Below are positions 35,626 to 46,479 of a stretch of DNA of 64,000 bases, piece by piece. The notes under the pieces were generated by a model. That model did no database searches. It saw only the letters and a list, made by a program, of their open reading frames with translations, and was not told the origin of the DNA. The position numbers and the translations under genes are program-made. The stretch lies in the NCBI GenBank assembly GCA_029339505.1, contig JAQISU010000115.1, positions 10,367,001-10,431,000 on the forward strand, given 5' to 3'. This stretch comes from Unio delphinus (taxonomy: Eukaryota > Mollusca > Bivalvia > Unionida > Unionidae). The stretch's first letter is position 1. Every line of letters starts with the position of its first letter.

Positions 35626-35805
35626 AATCAGTAACAATGCATATGAATTAACATCTGGGACATTGAAAGGTGTACTCACATGCAACACTATTGGATCCCG
35701 TAGAGAATGTTTTCTCAGCTCTCCGCACGTGTAACTGTAGCGGCGTAAACTTGCACGAGAATACCGCCTTAATTCCGTTGTTGTACTCCTTCGATGAGTC
35801 AACAT
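35566..35805. mobile_element. (GA)n-headed dispersed repeat, copy b
   Basis: A GA run (about 35566-35621), then about 50 bp of unrelated sequence, then the family core at 35672-35805. Shared with copy a: ACTCACATGCA, CCCGTAGAGAATG, CCGCACGTGTAACTGTAGCG, GCGTAAACTTGCACG and CTTAATTCCG. Orientation relative to the GA run is the same as in copy a. Confidence 0.7.
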
Positions 35806-37215
35806 GTTAGAACACTTTTATGTTATCCTAGATATTTAACACAAAATACACTTATATCCAGCTGAAGAGAAATAGGTCTTTGCACATGTAAAGATCCTAA
35901 CCTATGAAAATATTCCCGGTAGAGAGAATTCAAATAAACATTTATATTCCAATAAATCGACGATGGATTCATATTTCTCCTCTGCAGATGCAGGATGACT
36001 TGAATTGGTATCCCGACAGAAGATTTCATCCGCCAAATGCAAGTAATCAAAACAAAACTTTTAAACCAGTTGCATCAATACATTTCTTACTGCGTTCATT
36101 GGCACTTTGATTTACCGTGCTATCAGCAACTACCGTATTTTGCTTTCAAAGGAAACAGGTGTGAAGACACAATATTCCGTTCAACTTTGCTTGCAGTCAC
36201 CATGAATCGTGTCAGACCTGTGGGCAACGCTCAACTAAATGTTTCATCTGAAAACAAAATATAACAAATATATTAGTTACTAAATAAACTTAATGTTAGG
36301 GTATTTGATTGTGATACATTGCGCGAACAATTTGAAACGTACTAGATATCAATAATAATTATTGAATTGATTATAATTGTATAACATAAATTTCAATTTA
36401 GCCATCGTGAGACAGAAATCTTATGATACAGCACGTCTCCAATTTGTCCATTATGTTAAAAACATTAGCTGATGTTTAATAAAAGAGTCAACATGAAGGA
36501 TCACAAAAGCCACATTTAGCTAGTATGTTTCTGAATCAGATTTATATTTATCTGTCAATGTATTAGCCATCAAGGAAACATAAAGAAGGTTGTACGTAAA
36601 GCTAAAAGATCCACACATTCTAAGCAAGAACTTTCACGCTTTTAAAGCGTCAATTGTTGCAGACTTATTAAAATCTGTAACTTCAGATTGTTATATCTGG
36701 TATATCCATCCGCTGTTATAAATAAAATATTTCTATTATTGACTTATTTTTATGCTTAGTCTCTTGTCAAATGTATTTGGCTGCAAACAGTCAACTCAAT
36801 TATTCCATGCCTGTCCACAGCTCAATGGAATCATAGGAGTCTAATCTGGACGTGTTTGACATACTGAATAGATATTGTGCTGAATTGGATCCTACACAAC
36901 TAGTTCAATTCAATTATTTGCATGGTGGAATGGTTATATTATCATTTTTCTGAATGGGATACAATCACTGTATGTCATCAGCTTGATTAGGTCGTTGATA
37001 CGTGCTTTGGTTATTAATCCAATTTAGCGATTTGTGTACAAAATTGGTATGTGTACATATATACTCCTACATTGAGTTCGAGATGATCAGTAACGTTCTG
37101 AAATAACGTTATTGAAAGATAATGATTGTTTTGTTCTTTTTCTTTCGACTCCATCTCCCCATACTGTTTACTTGTTCTTTTCATCTATCTTTATTTCGTT
37201 ATTTATCATCTTCTT
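35806..37215. other. Anonymous stretch with one marginal exon-like segment
   Basis: A segment at 35988-36042 follows a good pyrimidine-rich acceptor (TTTCTCCTCTGCAG) and is followed by AAGTAATC. It reads MQDDLNWYPDRRFHPPNA. No other exon or family supports it. The rest is anonymous. Confidence 0.35.
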
Positions 37216-37271
37216 CTTTTTTTTTTCTTCCTCCTCCTCCTCCTCCTCCTCTTCTTCTTCTTCTTCTTCTT

Positions 37272-37302
<31 letters not shown>

Positions 37303-37329
37303 TTCTTATTATTATTATTATTATTATTA
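37216..37329. repeat. Polypyrimidine triplet tract (CCT)n/(CTT)n/(ATT)n
   Basis: Successive CCT, CTT and ATT triplet blocks. The first 80 bp is all pyrimidine on the plus strand, with local mirror symmetry, so it could form triplex DNA. Confidence 0.95.
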
Positions 37330-37754
37330 GACGCATCTTTATTTTTGTTAAGTGTTCTCCAGATTTTCCAGTAACCAAAAACATATCGATCAAAAACTAG
37401 TTCTACACCATAAACCGTGATTACCTTTTATTGTTAAGCGACATTGACCAATTATTGTATGTAAATGTATTTCGCGCAAATGACACACGTTGTTTTAATT
37501 ATTTTAATCTCTCAATCTCCACCTTGTCAGTTCAACAGCCAGGTATTCTGTTTGAGATAATGCTAGTATGGGCAGTATCTAAAATTGTTTTCCTCTAAAT
37601 GACCCTTGACACGTTACTTTCTCACTAATGTATCTTTTAATGGGATCCTGGCTTAATTGTTTCCTCTCCGGATTAATTTGGAACAATAGTGTTTGATGCT
37701 ATAGTTGCAAAATGTCTATGCATAGGTATGTAGCATATTGGTGTAAATACAAGT
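37330..37754. other. Anonymous spacer
   Basis: Nothing recognised. Confidence 0.4.
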
Positions 37755-37870
37755 ATAATAATAATAATAATAATAATAATGATAATAATAATAATAATAA
37801 TAATAATAATAGTATTACAAATCACATGCATTTAGCATAGTGGTGTAAATGCAAGTATAATAATAATACA
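37735..37870. repeat. Duplicated AAT-bearing segment
   Basis: GGTGTAAATACAAGTATAAT at about 37740 and GGTGTAAATGCAAGTATAAT at about 37843 each precede an AAT run. The first run (37755-37810) expanded and the second stayed short. Confidence 0.85.
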
Positions 37871-38640
37871 AATTAAAACTGTAAAATTGCACTAATGTGT
37901 TGCAAACATCAACAACTATCTCAAATATATAATATGCGAATGGCATACATGTACAGCATTTTAATTTTGATACTATAAAATACTTTGGATCATATATAGT
38001 TACGTTACAATTACATAAAACTCAGTTCAATTGAGTTCGCTGCTTGTTTTAAGCATGACAAAGTTGGTGGCATTGTTGCAATATGGCTACCTCCCCTTTT
38101 CTATTAAGTTACGAGTTGGTAGTGTCATGCGTGTTTTCATAAGGTATTGCTAGTTACGTGTGTTTAATTAAGTCATTCTGACCATCACGCGATACCTAAA
38201 CTGCACTACCGTTTACCTATGCTCAGAAACCGTGCTTTCAAATCGACAAATGAACACTGTATCTGGTTATAATAGGACATCATTGATAACAAGTGACATT
38301 TCTCAAGGAATTCAGCTATATTTCCTTTCAACTTGTTCACATCGTTGTATATACGTTCAATACCAAAGTACCTCACATCCCAGCATATATATGCATTATG
38401 CAGAGCGATTCTTCATTGTTGCTTTTAGAGACGTGAGCATTATGTCATTAAACAGTACAAGGAAAATTGTCGTGTTTGCTTCAGAGCAATAGAGGCTATG
38501 TTTTTGTATGTTTTGTTTTAAAATATTGTATTGTCATAAGAGAATACAATCAGATGGAACACATGTTCTAATTAGCCCCCTCCCTACTCCCTACATGAAA
38601 CAAGTATTGTAACATGGCAACATAAAAGTGAAAATATGAT

Positions 38641-38641
<1 letters not shown>
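37871..38641. other. Anonymous stretch
   Basis: Nothing recognised; an 86-residue frame at 38232-38492 has no known signature. Confidence 0.4.

Positions 38642-38712
<71 letters not shown>
38642..38712. repeat. (GA)n microsatellite
   Basis: A pure GA run of about 70 bp. The family core found after the GA runs at 20831 and 35566 is not present here. Confidence 0.97.
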
Positions 38713-38714
<2 letters not shown>

Positions 38715-39194
38715 TTGGCTCAATGCCAACGATCACGACTTGAGTACATCATTGGAATCGTCCAGTAGCGGTTATATATTTGCTTACATGGTTCAACCTT
38801 CCATATTTTTCATTTGCATCGCCCTGTCTCTAAAGCACTAAATTTGAAGCTAATTGTTGCATACGACATTTAAAGTAAATTTCTCATGAATTTGCCAGAT
38901 TCCTTGCAGAAGGTCAAATTTGGTGACATATTTTTCATTTTAATTTGTAAATACAATCATCAATTCTTGGGAATGCAATAAACCTGTTTTGGTTATACTG
39001 CTCAGGTTTCTATAGTATAATGTAAAGTACCATGAATGATAGCCAGATCGATATCCCCAGTTTGAAAACCTGTATTTTTAAAATAATTTAATTTCATTTT
39101 TGATTGAGTAGAATGAAGATTAGATCTTTGTAATCTCAAAAGCCTTGAACTGATTCTCTATCAGTAAACGACAGTACACTAACATCTTCGTGTA
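38713..39194. other. Anonymous spacer
   Basis: Nothing recognised. Confidence 0.4.
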
Positions 39195-39790
39195 AATTTT
39201 TTCAGGTCCATAACAAAATGATCGAATCATATTTTTTCAAAGCTTTTTGATGTAATTTGTTTAAAGGCCTTGGCTTTCAGGTGATAGGCGGCAGAAAACT
39301 TGAATTGTTGGATGTCTAACCTGCTGGACAATTTCTGACATAAAACTTGACCCATGATCTGATTGTACAAAAAGATCTTTATCAAAGCTTTTAATCTTCT
39401 TTTAATTTTAATACTCCTCACATAAACTGACTCTGGGAATCTTGTTGACGCACAAATTATAGTTACAAGTATTGGTTACCTGACTTGATCTTAGGTAGGT
39501 GACCAACAAAGTCTACCATTATTCTGCTGAATGGTTCGTAAAATGCAGGACAAGGTTGCAGATACCCTAATGTACCTTCTGATTGGGTTTTCTTACCTCC
39601 ATATGACAAGTGTGATAAGATATAGGTAATTCAAGATCTTCTGATCAGCCTTATTGATGACCATCCGAAGGAGTTTCATGGACCAGACTAAGAATTTCAT
39701 GTCTATACTACTTTTTAATTACAATATGATAATCCACTGACCACTCGTCATCCACAGGTACCTCAGGCGGTCTCAATTTACTCACAAGGA
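39195..39790 (-). pseudogene. Ty3/Gypsy-like integrase remnant
   Basis: On the minus strand the pieces appear in integrase order. YRHEILSLVHETPSDG (about 39710-39660) matches the segment before the zinc-binding HHCC domain. HTCHMEVRKPNQK (about 39620-39580) is the end of that domain. Core-domain pieces follow, with a recognisable QSDHGSSFMSE-type segment (about 39360-39325) around the second catalytic aspartate. A 64-residue frame (39421-39227) reads DIQQFKFSAAYH, the family's 'gI...SsaYHP.SQG' position, and a LKNMIRS-like stretch lies near its end. Pieces lie in different frames with stops between them, and the region is shorter than an intact integrase. The element is dead. A gag remnant on the same strand lies at 40745-41545. 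Confidence 0.7.
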
Positions 39791-39841
39791 CACTATTTTT
39801 AAAACAATATTAAACATGTGTGTCTGTGGCTTCAATTTTGG

Positions 39842-39941
39842 GGCCCATAGCCCCATGATATTCCCATAGCCCCATGATATGCCCATAGCCCCATGATATG
39901 CCCATAGCCCCATGATATACCCATAGCCCCATGATATACCC
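39842..39941. repeat. 19-bp tandem repeat, about five copies
   Basis: Units of CCCATAGCCCCATGATATG with small variants, embedded between the gag and integrase remnants of the Gypsy-like element. Since 19 is not a multiple of three, the open frame rotates through all three translations. Confidence 0.93.
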
Positions 39942-40090
39942 GGTCCCTTTTCCGGTTCTACAATAAGTGGTTGCCGTTCGTTAGCCTGATTAGAATTAAA
40001 ATAAAACGAGTAGTTCAAAGAGGATTACTGTGATTAATCAAATTTGATTGATCCAAATAAGGAGTAAAATTGATTTCATCATTAATCTTG

Positions 40091-40203
<113 letters not shown>

Positions 40204-40522
40204 AGTTATAGAAGTACTTTCCTAATCAACATAATCTTGACGAGCGTTCGTTGTCATATATCTAGTAACTGCTCAAGTTGGGTATACATGGAGAATTTAT
40301 TTTACAGTAGGAACAATTTTCTAATCCAAAGAAGGCTGGCCAGAAATTGGCAAAGTACGTAATAATAAAAGACTTTCATCTTGTGTATCTAAACATTGTG
40401 ATGGGATAGAATTGGTAGAGTAACTAATGAGTGATATGGAACCATTCGATATGAATTGTTCATAACTGTCTATAATATACTCAGACTGGGGTTTGAGAGC
40501 ACACAAGAGCTGTCGGAATAGG

Positions 40523-40732
40523 TCAATCTTGATTAATTTGCTTATTGCTCAATTTGTAGCTATCAGAAATAAAGTGCCATGCCTGGCTGCCATAGGTGTA
40601 CGTAGGAAGAGAAAAAGTTTTGATCAATATTATCAGAAACTTTATATCTAAATGTTGTGCCAGTTTGAGATTTGGAATTGTTTGTGTTAAACTGAAATAG
40701 CTATTTACCGGAAGACTGCTGAGTGGAAGCAA
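40523..40732 (-). pseudogene. Possible LINE RT C-terminal scrap
   Basis: A minus-strand 69-residue frame contains FSLPTYTYGSQAW. This resembles the 'vlPiLtYGse.W' segment downstream of the RT domain in many LINEs, preceded by NSYFSLTQTIPNL. It lies between gag and integrase remnants of a Gypsy-like element, so it would be a nested insertion or a chance match. No other LINE motif is nearby. Confidence 0.3.
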
Positions 40733-40744
40733 AAGAAAGAATGT

Positions 40745-41545
40745 CGAGTTGAAGACTTACTGACCAAATAAACTTATGAGTTAAGAAATACTCGTCAGCT
40801 GTATAAGCAGAGTTTTATAAAGTTACCCCGTTATGCTCATGAAGGTAAGCTGTAACGTCACTATAGGCGCAATTCCTGAACTCGTCCACTCGTATGAATT
40901 GTCTGCTGACATTGGCAAGCTTTCTTGGCTTATCATCGGCCATCAAATAATTCATTACTCTTTTTCTCTTGTAAATTCCATATAGTATGTCCAGTTTAAT
41001 TTTTTTTTATAGATCCTATACATGTGTAGATAATCCCAGGTACCAACTCGTTACCCTTTAAGATACATTTTTTTAACCAGATCAAAATCGGCACATTGCT
41101 GTTCTGTTATGGAAGAGCACAAGTCACAAGCTTTGCCATAAATTTCACTCTGTAACAACAGAGTCCAGTGCTGATTTAGTCATTTCAAATTTTCAGTAAT
41201 TTTATTTTCAAAATGTGGGAATATAAACGTCTTTATCCTTAAAACGGGATAACCTAATAGTTTTAGTTACATGAAAACTTGCATTTGTATGGAAGGTGGG
41301 AAAGTACACTTCACTTGCCAGCAGTAATTCTTTCAATCGAAATTCAAATTCACTTTTTTGCTTTCTCTTTGTAGCTTTATTTGCATTAGCCAGTCTGTCT
41401 ACTCTTTATCTTTTTGTATCCTCGTTTTGCAACTGCAATTTGTGTTTTTATCTCGTTTTCTTTTCTTTCTCTTTGCATTCGTCGCTCTTCTTTCTCTGTC
41501 TCCAGTTACATTTGTAATATTGGACCAAACTAGTTTTTGTTTGTA
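40745..41545 (-). pseudogene. Ty3/Gypsy-like gag remnant
   Basis: The minus strand shows a worn retrotransposon gag. Near 41540-41320 lies a highly charged coiled-coil-type segment (GDRERRATNAKRKK; ANKATKRKQKSEFEFRLKEL). Near 41060 the text DFDLVKKMYLKGNELVPGI corresponds to the gag segment '.y..vK..iL.aYELVPE.YR'. Near 40880-40770 one frame reads FRNCAYSDVTAYLHEHNGVT, a stop, then NSAYTADEYFLTHK, the 'F..c.p.di.tyl.E......AA..ADeY.lTH' segment. Stops and frameshifts separate these pieces. No CCHC knuckle or protease is seen, and pol RT is missing between here and the integrase at 39195-39790. Confidence 0.65.
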
Positions 41546-41677
41546 AATTTCTTGCTTCGTTAAAGAAACCTTGCCCCAGAGAGATCATAATTACTGGCAA
41601 GATGGAGCAATTCATCCTTTTTGCAAAGACTCTAACCTTTCCTGGCTACGATTTCAAATACAAGTTTCAACTTTAAA

Positions 41678-41948
41678 TGCCCTTGTAAAGGCTGGTTGTT
41701 TTCACCATAGATGTTGTAAAGACTTGCTCGTTTTCACTATAGATGTCATTGTAAAAGCTTGTTGGTTTCACGATATATGTCATTTAGTAGGCATGTTGTT
41801 TTTACTATTATATATCATTGTAAAGACTTGTTGTTTTCACTCTATATGTCATTATAATGGCTTGTTCTTTTCACTATAGATGTTATTGAAAAGGCTTGCT
41901 GGTGTCACTACATATTTCATTGCCAAGGCTTGTTGGTTTCACTACAGA
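41678..41948. repeat. Degenerate minisatellite, about 38-bp units
   Basis: About seven copies with the core TTGTAAAGGCTTGTTGGTTT and CACTATAGATGTCA, moderately diverged. Confidence 0.85.
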
Positions 41949-42024
41949 GTTCTAAAATGATAAACAATATCCGAGGTTCAGAAGATGTTATAAGAAATTA
42001 ATGTAAAATTTTAAACAAAGATTT

Positions 42025-42179
42025 CTGAAATATGTTATATGTCAGTACTGTGTCTGTATTATAAGTCCTCAGTAAATTATTGGATTAAAAAGGATGATTG
42101 CATTAGTACATACCTTTACGTCATTAACGGCAGTTTTATGTCTGTGTTACGTATGTATGATGTGTCAGTGTTATGCATG

Positions 42180-42234
<55 letters not shown>

Positions 42235-42440
42235 ATCTGTATTATCTTACAGTGTAACGTCTATATGATATGTCACTGTTATGTCTATATTTATGCCAGT
42301 GTTATGCATGATGGGTCAGGTCTATGTCTGTCGGATCTATCAGTGTTTTTCTATAGTATGTGATAATGGTGTTCTATCTGTATTAAATGTAATTTGTAGT
42401 TCTATATATGTCTGTATTATATGTCAGAGTTATGTCTATA
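42025..42440. repeat. Degenerate short repeat with nested AT run
   Basis: Many imperfect copies of ATGTCAGTGTTATGTCTGTA-like words, with a pure AT run at 42182-42231. Too diverged to fix a unit length by eye. Confidence 0.7.
42069..42132. repeat. Direct repeat, left copy, flanking the DIRS-like remnant
   Basis: AGTAAATTATT, AAAAAGGATGATTGCAT and AGTACATACCTTTACG recur at 44037-44094, with a 4-base indel and a few substitutions. The copies lie about 1.97 kb apart, one on each side of the DIRS-like remnant. Confidence 0.85.
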
Positions 42441-42494
42441 TGATCCTTCTGCGTTATGGATGCATGACCTGTACCAAGCCCCCAGACGTAAGGA

Positions 42495-43204
42495 AGAGTG
42501 GTCCCACCTGACAACCCCTCAGTTGTAAATTATGGCGCAGCGCGTGGAAATTTGCACTGACTGGTCTTGTACTTTAAGGCGAAAAGGGGTACCATCAGAG
42601 TGTTTGTAATGTGTAAACTGGACAACTAAACCATCATCACTGATCCGAACGTGAGAGAGATGAAGCAAGTTCCGATTGCTGCATCCAGGTTGTCTAACGG
42701 TTATTTCTCCTACCATCAAAACAGCATGAAATGCAAGAAGAAACATATACTTAAATAGAGCCGTACGAAAAGCATTGTGGATAAATGTGGCCAGGACTTG
42801 AACGACTTTTTATAACAAACATTTATCAATTGGTAGTCTGGCATATGTGTGCTGTAATTGTTTATTAAGCGTTTGGGTTAAATAAAAAAGAAAGGAGTTG
42901 GTTGGATTAGGGATACATGTTAGTTTAAGAACATAACCAATTGCCGAGACATATGCATATATAGTTGATGGTGCACAGTGTTTTGCGAAAATACGATATA
43001 AAAAAGTGCCAAATTGGTACTTGAAACCGGGAAAATGTTATGGAGTTTTAAAGCGGATGAAAAAGCGATGTAATGTTTCCAACTGCGTCGGTAAGATTCT
43101 ACCGAAGATGGAGAAAGAGCATTTTGTAGCAACATGGATAATATCACTCCCAGCCTGTTAAAATCGGTAATTCCGGCACCACTTCTGGGGTTTCCTCTGC
43201 ACAA
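42495..43204 (-). pseudogene. DIRS/Ngaro-like tyrosine recombinase remnant
   Basis: Two minus-strand frames make up a worn tyrosine recombinase (YR). The frame 43204-42920 reads ALSPSSVESYRRSWKHYIAF, the N-terminal core-binding (SAM-like) domain of DIRS/Ngaro recombinases. The frame 42746-42519 reads FLLAFHAVLMVGEITVR, the start of the catalytic domain ('aF...lRvGEi'). It continues with HYKHSDGT, near the position of the catalytic lysine region. The box I arginine of the LRVGE motif is methionine here, so the site is inactive. The distal HxxR and tyrosine boxes are not found. Between the two frames, weak matches in other frames keep the order. It partly overlaps the RNase H end at 43144-43204. 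Confidence 0.8.
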
Positions 43205-44030
43205 GGTGAGAGCTTAAGAAATCTGTGCACTTGTTGGCGATAAAGTGCATCCGCTAATTCGTTTTTAAGACCAGGGACGTGACGAGCACGGAACAAAATG
43301 TTATAGTGGAGGCAGGTGAGAACCAGTCGCCGAATCAAATACATAATGTCGGATTTCCTGCTCGTTTACTTATTGATGATGTGAAGAAAGGTCATGTTAT
43401 GAATATGGATATGAATACAATTGTTCGCAAGCAAAGGTCCCATATTTGAATAGCAATGACAACAGGGTAAAGTTCAAGTAAGGTAGTATTTTGCTTTTTT
43501 CACTCTTCATTCCAAACCCCATGGAACCATCTAGAGCCTAAAACAGCCCCGTATCCCTCGGTACTAGCAGCTTCACTGAAGAGATTCAGTGTGTCTGAGT
43601 TCAACCAGCGATCTGGTAGGAAGAACTTGCGACCATTGAAATGCTGAAGAAACCGACTCCACAAAATCAAATCCGATTTTACTGCGTTGTTGAGTCGAAT
43701 GTGGTGTCGGGGATATAAAACTCTAATTGTGAGAATAATGAGTCTACTAAGGAATGCACGCCCTGGGAGTACCACGCCACAGGCGAAATTGAGGGTACCA
43801 ATATTGGACTGAAGATTATGAAGTGTAATATTTGCTTTCTGCAGGCATCTTTTTATCAGTTCATAACATTTAGCAAGTTTGTGAAGCGGTAGACGCACTT
43901 GCACTATTTATGCATCCAATTCGTACTCTATTAAAGTCATCACAGGGGCAGGTAGGAAGGTTTTATCCTCTGCCATAGAAATGCCAATGTCTTCACAGAG
44001 CGGTAAGAAGTCGTTCAGTTTCTGCAATCA
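43144..44030 (-). pseudogene. DIRS/Ngaro-like RT (C-terminal) and RNase H remnant
   Basis: The minus strand from about 44026 reads LNDFLPLCEDIGISMAEDKT, then a worn FLGIELD-type segment (TLIEYELDA) and a stop. Then comes a 134-residue frame (43904-43500) with LPLHKLAKCYELIKRCLQKA and NIGTLNFACGVVLPGRAFLS. This is the RT thumb/connection of DIRS- and Ngaro-type elements. The frame continues into RNase H: FSEAASTEGYGAVLG, then RWFHGVWNEE. After stops, the frame 43344-43144 holds LTCLHYNILFRARHVPGLKN and ELADALYRQQ, the C-terminal RNase H motif ('A.HVPG..N..AD.LSR'). The catalytic YxDD part of RT is missing. The gene order RT-RNase H then YR is the DIRS-group order. Confidence 0.85.
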
Positions 44031-44066
44031 TCCATCCTTAGTAAATTATTAAAAAGGATGATTGCA
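44023..44066. repeat. Hairpin at the DIRS-remnant boundary
   Basis: TGCAATCATCC (44023-44033) and GGATGATTGCA (44056-44066) are perfect 11-bp inverted arms with a 22-bp spacer. They sit exactly where the DIRS-like sequence meets the right direct repeat. Confidence 0.8.
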
Positions 44067-44094
44067 TCAGTACATACCTTTACGCCATTAATGA
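44037..44094. repeat. Direct repeat, right copy, flanking the DIRS-like remnant
   Basis: Partner of 42069-42132. It leads directly into the 25-bp array. Confidence 0.85.
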
Positions 44095-44172
44095 TACATC
44101 ACACATACGTCATTAATGATACATCACACATACGTCATTATTGATACATCACACATACGTCATTAATGGTAC
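44085..44172. repeat. 25-bp tandem repeat, about 3.5 copies
   Basis: Units of CATTAATGATACATCACACA plus TACGT, directly upstream of the 39-bp array. It shares the ACATCACA word with that array, so one may derive from the other. Confidence 0.9.
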
Positions 44173-44755
44173 ATCACATAAATACATATTTCACGTCAAT
44201 CTACACCAAACATCACACAAATACTTATTTCACGTCAATCTACACCAAACATCAGATAAATACATATTTCACGTCAATCTACACCAAACATCACACAAGT
44301 ACTTATTTCACGTCAATTTACACCAAACATTACACAAATACTTATTTCACGTCAATCTACACCAAACATCACACAAATACTTATTTCACGTCAATCTACG
44401 CCAAACATCACACAAATACTTATTTCACGTCAATCTACACCAAACATCACACAAGTACTTATTTCACGTCAATCTACGCCAAACATCACTCAAATACTTA
44501 TTTCACGTCAATCTACGCCAAACATCACACAAATACTTATTTCACGTCAATCTACACCAAACATCACACAAATACTTATTTCACGTCAATCTACACCAAA
44601 CATCACACAAATACTTATTTCACGTCAATCTACACCAAACATCACACAAATACTTATTTCACGTCAATCTACGCCAAACATCACACACATACTTATTTCA
44701 CGTCAATCTACACAAAGCATCACATGAATACTTATTTCGTCAATCTACACCAGAC
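44170..44755. repeat. 39-bp minisatellite, about 15 copies
   Basis: Units contain ATACTTATTTCACGTCAATC and TACACCAAACATCACACAA. Variation is mostly C/T and A/G transitions (TACACC/TACGCC, CAAATA/CAAGTA). With a unit divisible by three, two plus-strand frames stay open for 200-213 codons and encode a 13-residue repeat. I treat this as a by-product. Confidence 0.96.
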
Positions 44756-45476
44756 TCAGAAATATCTTTAATACACTTTTAAAGAATGTGAAATCGTTTA
44801 TTGTACAATTATTACGCACCAAGGTATATTTAGTTGTGTAAGCCGCATTGGTAAATGAAAGACGCATTTGCGATTAAATTGTTTCTTAAATTACACTTAA
44901 TGTTTTGTCTGGAAATCGTTTCATGCTTACTGTCAGCTATGATATATTATTTCCTTATCAATTCCTTATTTATTAAATCATGCTCTATTCAACTTCACTC
45001 AGATTAAAATAATTATATTGATGCGAAACGCGGCAAACCAAAATTTTGTCATTTTATTCCCCAGTTCTGGGATATGGTAGTTGTCTAAATCGGTTGAGCT
45101 TGACATATTGTCGCAATAAAATACATGAATCAAAAGTAGGACCGTCAGATTATCAAGGTTATGTGCGTTGTAAACGCATTTAAATAATAATTTTATGATT
45201 GATTACGAAAGCGTCATCATTCGTGCATTGTGTCTCTACTGAATTCTGTGATGCCATTTTGTTGTTGTTGTTGTGATTATTAGTATTGTTTTGCGAATTG
45301 TACATATTGCTATGATCGTATCTATGCTAGTTGTAATTATGTAAAAGAAAATATTCCGAAAATAAGAGAAGGAAAAGATAATATTATAATTTGACGAATG
45401 TTTATTGACGTCTCTTATAACACAGATACAAATTTAGCATTCAGTTCGACAATGCTCTTGTAAGTTTTCTCTTCTT
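44756..45476. other. Anonymous stretch
   Basis: Nothing recognised. Confidence 0.4.
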
Positions 45477-45669
45477 TCTAATGTCATATATAACCATACG
45501 ATAGAGTATTCTACTTCCTAATGTCGTATATAACCATACGATAGAGTATTCTACTTCCTAATGTCGTATATAACCATACGATGGTGTATTCTACTTCCTA
45601 ATGTCGTATATAACCATACGATAGAGTATTCTACTTCCTAATGTCATATATAACCATACGATGGAGTAT
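45477..45669. repeat. 40-bp minisatellite, about five copies
   Basis: Nearly identical units starting CTACTTCCTAATGTCGTATA, with CCATACGATAGAGTATT or CGATGGTGTATT variants. Confidence 0.95.
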
Positions 45670-45904
45670 TGTACGCATATAAACCAGAGGACTATTTCTT
45701 TTTCTTTATATATATATAAAAACTTTCATTTAATTTCAGCCTAAAACCATGATGGAAAAGATGTTTTTAAGTGGTGTATACATGTTCTATACATCAATAT
45801 ATCTCTATACAGTAATTCAGTATTATATTGTTAAATAAATAATATAAATGTTATACACGTTCAAATTATTGTGATTTGTTTGCCTGAGGAGCTCATGCAC
45901 TGTG

Positions 45905-46080
45905 CAGCTATTATAGCTTTTACCAAGCTGAAATTACTGTCAGCTGCGATAGCATTTCGTACAATCTAGTCCTCTGTGAGATCGTTTCGTACAATTTTAG
46001 TACGCTGCGAGGACATGTACAATTTGCGTCCGCTGCGAGGACATGTCGTACAATCTGCGTCCGCTGCGAAGTTTTTAGTG
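45905..46080. repeat. Degenerate tandem repeat, about 32-bp units
   Basis: About five copies with the core GCTGCGAGGACATGTCGTAC and AATCTGCGTCC, diverging to the left. Confidence 0.8.
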
Positions 46081-46315
46081 CAATCTTATCAATATTTTAA
46101 GTTTCACGAGTGTTGAAAGAGTAATCCGGACAGATATTTTCTCAGCTGTTTCTACTGCTGACGTACAAGCAAAAATCGAATATATAGATAAACACAGATG
46201 CATAAATATTTAAGAGGTTCTTTCGACTATGCTGCCATTTCTGGCGCCAGAGAAAGATTAGAACGTCCCATTGCGGGCCGGGTTCTGTCAGGATTAAATA
46301 AATTTGTACTAGCTG

Positions 46316-46316
<1 letters not shown>
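46081..46316. other. Anonymous spacer
   Basis: Ends in a relatively GC-rich 100 bp that leads into a CTAT tract. That layout is like a LINE 3' end, but no coding motif is visible. Confidence 0.35.
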
Positions 46317-46367
<51 letters not shown>

Positions 46368-46390
46368 GTCTGTCTGTCTGTCTGTCTGTC

Positions 46391-46434
<44 letters not shown>

Positions 46435-46479
46435 TCTACCTACCTACCTACCTACCTACCTACCTACCTACCTACCTAC
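46317..46479. repeat. Compound (CTAT)n/(CTGT)n/(CTAC)n microsatellite
   Basis: Blocks CTAT, CTGT, CTAT and CTAC follow one another. Each block differs by one substitution from its neighbour, suggesting stepwise mutation and re-expansion. Confidence 0.97.

Noticed and set aside
40523..40732. Confident LINE insertion inside the Gypsy remnant
   Set aside because: Only one motif (LPTYTYGSQAW) supports it; kept as a low-confidence feature.
42920..43204. Bacterial phage integrase gene
   Set aside because: The recombinase motifs lie downstream of RT and RNase H motifs on the same strand, which is the DIRS/Ngaro retrotransposon order.
44141..44782. 213-codon frame with a 13-residue repeat as a secreted or structural repeat protein
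   Set aside because: Two overlapping frames are equally open, a direct effect of the 39-bp unit; variation shows no bias to silent changes that I can see.
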